From NCBI GenBank assembly GCA_013365365.1, contig JABVXU010001089.1, positions 1 through 10,344 on the forward strand: 10,344 nucleotides of DNA. Direction: 5' to 3'. The translations under genes and the position numbers were made by a program. Origin of the DNA: Cruorifilaria tuberocauda (Eukaryota > Nematoda > Chromadorea > Rhabditida > Onchocercidae). Position 1 is the stretch's first letter. The number at the start of each line of letters is the position of its first letter. The notes beneath the pieces were generated by a model. The model saw nothing but the letters and a program-made list of their open reading frames with translations, had not been told where the DNA came from and searched no databases. Shown here piece after piece: positions 6,879 through 10,344 of the stretch.

Positions 6879-7221
6879 ACGATTTCGAAATTTCGTTTCT
6901 CTTTTTTTTTTCTTTCTTAATTTCTGAAATTCTAGGAAGAGTGTAAGTATGAGTGGAACAGTTGCTGATTTATATCTTTCATTTTCTTTTGTTTTTTCTT
7001 TTCTCATTCATTTCCTCATTTTTTAATTTTTTTCTATTTTTTTTTTGACGTTTTAAAAGACTTTCTGGAACCATGCCATGCCATCAGCCTATCTTTAACT
7101 TTAATCTGGAACAATTCCCAAAGTTTTTTTCTTTCCTTCTTTCTTGACCTTGCTCTCTTTTCTCGCTTTTTTTTTCTTTTCGTTTTTTTCAAATGAAACA
7201 TTCTTGTTGGAATGAAAAATT
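6879..7221 (+). other. Pyrimidine-rich unique segment with splice-like signals
   Basis: Long C/T-rich stretches lie at 6890-6925, 6975-7060 and 7115-7190. Between the last two is a short, more complex stretch, about 7060-7118, with ATGCCATGCCATCAGCC and two TCTGGAAC words about 42 bp apart. An acceptor-like TTCTAG ends at 6935 and a consensus donor GTAAGT starts at 6943. No open frame of interest crosses the segment. This unique, higher-complexity island is the part of the right half I would most want compared with a relative. Confidence 0.5.
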
Positions 7222-7920
7222 AGTGAAATATTCTAGTCAAAAGATGCTTTTGAAATTTCATTCAAGAATTGGAAAGCTTTTTCACTGTTAGCAAAATCTA
7301 TTCGATAACTATCCGATACTATTCAATTCTTTTATCAGTTATTATCAGTAGAGTAATCATTACTGGAGTATAATACAGTGAATTATTAAATCTATTCGAT
7401 AACTATCCGATACTATTCAATTCTTTTATCAGTATTATCAGTAGAGTAATCATTACTAGAGTATAATACAGTGAATTATTAAATCTATTCGATAACTACC
7501 CGATACTACTCAATTCTTTTATCAGTATTATCAGTAGAGTAATCATTACTAGAGTATAATATAGTGAATTATTAAATCTATTAGATAACTATCCGATACT
7601 ATTCAATTCTTTTATCAGTTATTATCACTAGAATAATCATTACTAGAGTAAGATGTAGTGAATTATTACTAGTCAAAGATTTTTGAAATTGATAACAAAT
7701 CAGATGAGTGTCATTTTTTGAATTACCTATATATATCGTAAAGGAGAAATTTGACCTTTGAAATTATATTTTTCTTTGTTATCAAAATCTATTCGATGCT
7801 ATTCAATTCTCTTATCAGTGTTATCAGTCGAGTAAACGTTATCATTGAAATTTCATCAAGAATTCGAAAGCTTTTTCTTTGTTATCAAAACCCTTCTGAT
7901 ACTATTTAATTCTTTTATAT
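7222..7920. repeat. Nested tandem repeat: four young 93-bp copies inside an older unit
   Basis: The core unit starts AAATCTATTCGATAACTATC and is 93-94 bp. Copies begin at 7294, 7388, 7481 and 7574 and end near 7667, and they differ at only a few positions. A longer, older unit is visible at the edges: TGAAATTTCATTCAAGAATTG, then GAAAGCTTTTTC, before the first core copy (from 7250), and again at 7846-7919 before a decayed core. An intermediate version lies at 7743-7840. Every core copy holds AGTAATCATTACT (7352-7364 in the first), a dyad with one central base, and one or two TTATCAGT words. So an ancestral long unit was duplicated first, and its core was later amplified. Confidence 0.94.
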
Positions 7921-8574
7921 TTTTTTTCCAATTAATTATTTCTAAAATTAATTTAAACTTACCATTTAATGCCTGATAGCTTGATAGAAATTATAATATA
8001 AATGAAAAATTCAAATGAATTAAAATCATCCAGGTTTGAAATCAAATATAATACCGATATCTTAGACTCATTTGATATCATTGTTATCAAAGAATTGATT
8101 CTAATCACTGATAAATTTCATGATGCGTCAAATTAGTAGATTATTAAAAAGTAGATTATTAAATAAAATTATTAAATTAAACAATTACATGCTCCCTTAT
8201 ATTTAAAGTTCAAGCAGATTACAGGTCTTCTTAGGCTAATTATGTTATGATTGGCATTCAAGACTGATTGTAATCACTGATAAACTTTAACAACTTTATT
8301 TTTTTTGCCTTCAAATGAACAGCTTTGTTAAAAATAATCGTTGCAAACTTGCAAAAAAACTAAATTTTTTTTTTGGTCACAAACATAAAATTCAAATTTA
8401 AGAGTTTTAAGAATGAAAGGTTAGGCCTAGACCCATAACCATATATGTCAGTTAATAAACTTATCAAAATTTTATCAGAATCAACTTTGTGAAAAACGAT
8501 CTTATCGGATAAGCCAAAAGGTCAGATCAATAACCTTCTTGTATATCAAAATGTACAGTGCAAAGATAGTATAT
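7921..8574. other. Mostly unique AT-rich stretch, no gene seen
   Basis: One short duplication is visible: GATTCTAATCACTGATAAA near 8097-8115 recurs as GATTGTAATCACTGATAAA near 8267-8285, an offset of about 170 bp. TAGGCCTA (8422-8429) is an 8-bp palindrome and CTTATCGGATAAG (8501-8513) is a 13-bp one. ATTACAGGTCTTC at 8219-8231 is acceptor-like but has no pyrimidine tract. No coding frame, RNA gene or transposon terminus is visible. Confidence 0.65.
8501..8513. promoter_or_regulatory. GATA-type palindrome CTTATC-G-GATAAG
   Basis: Two inverted WGATAR-type half-sites share one central base. Paired GATA sites of this form can bind GATA-family zinc-finger factors, which is known for the family. 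Here the palindrome is seen in sequence only and use is inferred. Other TGATAA/TTATCA words are frequent in the window, so a functional reading needs caution. Confidence 0.25.
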
Positions 8575-9360
8575 GATTGTTTATGTATAATTTAATAAAT
8601 TAGCAAAATTTAATTAGCAAATAGTAAGCAGTAAATTATTTTCTATGGCATTTAATAAATTAACTTATCTCTTTAATTAAATAAGCGAAACATTAAGCAA
8701 CGACAAATTGTTTGTAAATCATTTAATGAATTAGCAATAAGTTAGAATTAATTCATCACTTTAATTAAGTCCAAATATTAAGTAACAAATTGTTTATGTA
8801 TCACTTAATAAACTAGCAAAGCTTAATTAATTTCCTTAATTAAATAAGTAATTAATAAATAGCATACGGTTTATATATCATTTAGTGAATTAGCATAATT
8901 TACTCATCGCTGTAATTAAATAAGCTAACAATAAGCAGCAAATTAGTGAATGCAACAAAATATCTATATACGTTATTTAATGAAAAATTTAATTCACTTC
9001 CTTAATTAAGTAAGCAAATAAAAAGCAGCAAATAATAGTTTTATATATCAATTAGCATAATTCACTTATCTCTGTAATTAAAATAGCTAATAATAAGCAA
9101 TCGTTTAATGAACTAGCAAAATTTAACTCATTTCTTTAATAAGCAAATAATAAATATCAAATTGTTTATATATCATTTAATGAATTAGCATAATTTACTT
9201 ATCTCTGTAATTAAATTAGCTAATAATAAGTAACCATTTAATAAATTAGCAAAATTCAATCCAGCTCCTTAATTAAATAAGCAAATAATAAATTAGCATA
9301 ACTTACTTATCTCTGTGATTAAATTAGCAAATAATAAGCAAGTAAATTAGTGTAATAGCA
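8575..9360. repeat. About eleven degenerate copies of a repeat with TTAATTAA and CTTATCTC words
   Basis: Each copy reads roughly TTGTTTATATATCATTTAATG, then AATTAGCAAAATTTA, then one of two alternatives: CTTATCTCTGTAATTAAAT (long type) or TCACTTCCTTAATTAAATA (short type). It closes with AGCAAATAATAAGCAGC. Copies begin near 8577, 8648, 8706, 8787, 8868, 8960, 9038, 9102, 9160, 9232 and 9288. The two types tend to alternate, suggesting a dimeric ancestral unit of about 120-150 bp. Exact CTTATCT sites are at 8664, 9065, 9198 and 9306. The array is old: copies differ by many substitutions and gaps, although these words are kept in several of them. Confidence 0.92.
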
Positions 9361-9419
9361 AAACTTAACTTTAACAAAAAAAAAAGTAGAAAGTGACAGA
9401 AAGAGTAAAAGATAGGCTT

Positions 9420-9436
9420 TTTCTTCTTCTTCTTAT
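9420..9436. repeat. (TTC)n short microsatellite
   Basis: TTCTTCTTCTTCTT is a short triplet run at the left edge of the pyrimidine tract, on the + strand. It is too short to be of special note except as part of the strand-biased pyrimidine composition. Confidence 0.8.
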
Positions 9437-9588
9437 TCGTCAATCATTCATCCTTTATTGTCTCCACAGTATTTTTTTTTTTCAATTTACATTGAAAGCT
9501 AAACGAGCTTATTATCTTCAAAGAAAATCAAATAAAGAATTGAAAAGCTTTTCTTTCTTCCTCTCACTTTTCTTTTTTCTCTTTCTTT

Positions 9589-9590
<2 letters not shown>

Positions 9591-9620
<30 letters not shown>

Positions 9621-9621
9621 C
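9591..9621. repeat. (CT)n dinucleotide microsatellite
   Basis: A pure CT run covers 9598-9620 (about 11 units), preceded by TCTCTCC. On the + strand it continues the surrounding pyrimidine tract. GA/CT repeats are GAGA-factor-type binding sequence in insects and can form triplex DNA, but nothing here shows either use. Confidence 0.95.
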
Positions 9622-10035
9622 GTTCAATTTTATACTTTCAAATCATTTTTTTCCTCCAATATAATCGTTTATGGCTTCAAGGCTTGTTTGGCATTTTCAT
9701 GTTTCCTTTAATCTTAATCTTAAATTTTTCTCTTTCTTTAGCTACCAAACATAATTTTTCATCCGTTTCATTTTCTCGTTTTTACGTTTTTTTTTTCCGG
9801 TTTTTTTCTTTCCTGATAGATAGGTTTTCGTTGATTGTTTTTAACAAATCTCAAAAAATTCCTTTTCATTTATTTTAAACAAACACTTTTATCAGTGATT
9901 TTTTTTTAATTAAATAAATGACTTTTTAATTTGTAATTTTAAGTTTTTATTTATTTTCTACGCTATTAGAATCGATGGAAAAAACGATTTAATGATTTTT
10001 TTTGTTTTATCATATTTTCTTTTAGATTAACTGTT

Positions 10036-10344
10036 TATAAAAATAAACAAAAATAATATATAACAGTAATATGTAACAATAACAATAATAATAGAAATGT
10101 TATAAAATACTGTAAACAATAGCAATAACCGTAATATATAATAATAATAGAAGTAATATAAATGATATGAACAATACGATAATAATAATAATAATAGAAA
10201 TGGTATAGAATAATATAAACAATAACAATAATAATACAAGTAGTATAAATAACATAAGGAATACAATAATAGTAATAATAGAAATGGTATAAAATAGTAT
10301 AAATAATAATAATAATAGTACAAGTCGTATAAATAATATAAGCA
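10036..10344. repeat. AAT-rich compound tandem array, continues beyond the right edge
   Basis: Runs of AAT/AAC triplets are interrupted by two alternating landmarks. TAGAAATGGTATA or a variant starts at about 10092, 10195 and 10279. A(A/C)AAGTAGTATAAATAA-like blocks lie near 10148, 10236 and 10319. The composite unit is therefore about 84-103 bp, built on a triplet background. A minus-strand frame of 98 codons (Tyr/Leu-rich, starting at TTG) is a shadow of the triplet repeat. The array is cut by the window end. Confidence 0.9.

Larger units (their letters stand above)
9361..10035 (+). other. Pyrimidine-rich tract; 161-codon open frame judged spurious
   Basis: From about 9420 to 9850 the + strand is dominated by T and C. 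This frees one frame of stops over 161 codons (9393-9878). The frame opens with GTG, its first ATG is near 9699 (about 59 codons before the stop), and its product is mostly Phe, Leu and Ser encoded by T/C-only codons. I therefore do not call it a gene. An acceptor-like TGTCTCCACAG ends at 9469. An AATAAA word at about 9915 could act as a polyadenylation signal, but AT-rich DNA makes such words by chance. Nothing else is visible to 10035. Confidence 0.6.

Noticed and set aside
8418..8430. Telomere-type TTAGG repeat
   Set aside because: Only a single GGTTAGG is present, within TTAGGCCTAG, with no tandem repetition.
9393..9878. 161-codon + strand open frame, the longest in the window
   Set aside because: It starts with GTG, its first ATG leaves about 59 codons, and its Phe/Leu/Ser composition follows from a T/C-rich strand that cannot form stop codons easily. 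No domain or signal is recognisable beyond generic hydrophobicity.
9910..9920. Polyadenylation signal AATAAA
   Set aside because: The hexamer occurs many times across this AT-rich window, including inside tandem repeats, and no upstream gene ends here.
10027..10323. 98-codon minus-strand Tyr/Leu-rich open frame
   Set aside because: It is the reverse reading of an AAT/AAC triplet array and starts at TTG.
1..10344. tRNA or rRNA genes
   Set aside because: I saw no stretch with a plausible B-box (GGTTCRANNCC) together with cloverleaf arms, and no GC-richer structured segment of rRNA type.

Overview
This window is AT-rich (roughly three quarters or more A+T by eye), intron- or intergene-like nuclear DNA from a eukaryote, most likely an invertebrate. 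I find no protein-coding gene, tRNA, rRNA or transposon that I can support. An arthropod with a very AT-rich genome would fit, for example a parasitoid hymenopteran. With no coding sequence to anchor it, that placement is a guess from texture: long T runs, GAT/CT/AAT microsatellites and many short local tandem duplications.

Layout from left to right: an interrupted (GAT)n microsatellite (1-385); a short more complex stretch with a 39-bp-offset duplication and an acceptor-like site (386-595); a two-copy repeat whose second copy carries a 14-bp-arm hairpin missing from the first (596-871); a two-copy 80-bp repeat (1237-1429); five copies of a 62-bp unit (1608-1890); about ten copies of a 46-bp unit with a trimeric higher-order pattern (2478-2950); a 250-bp duplication that keeps a TTTACAG|GT junction in both copies (3311-3740); an A/T array built on AATATCTTATAAA (3926-4260); an AT-rich spacer with a consensus splice donor (4261-5298); four copies of a 140-bp unit with TATATAAAG and purine-pyrimidine alternating, CpG-bearing cores (5299-5825); four copies of a 110-175-bp unit (6264-6878); a pyrimidine-rich stretch with an acceptor/donor pair 7 nt apart (6879-7221); a young 93-bp array inside an older longer repeat (7222-7920); mostly unique AT-rich DNA with a GATA palindrome (7921-8574); about eleven degenerate copies of a homeodomain/GATA-motif repeat (8575-9360); a pyrimidine-rich tract with (CTT)n and (CT)n (9361-10035); and an AAT-rich compound array that runs off the right edge (10036-10344).

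Two properties stand out for the window as a whole. First, about half of it is built from around a dozen tandem or local repeat families with no obvious sequence relationship to each other, of clearly different ages. Second, long T runs are strongly strand-biased: by hand count about 24 T runs of 10 or more on the + strand against 2 A runs. Together with several CAG|GT junctions, donor-like GTAAGT sites and pyrimidine tracts, all in + orientation, this makes a long intron transcribed left to right the best single working model. It is an inference, not a demonstration. I did not find a recognisable new biological system. The best leads are the possible recursive splice sites, the TATA/Z-DNA 140-bp repeat, and the GATA/homeodomain repeat array.
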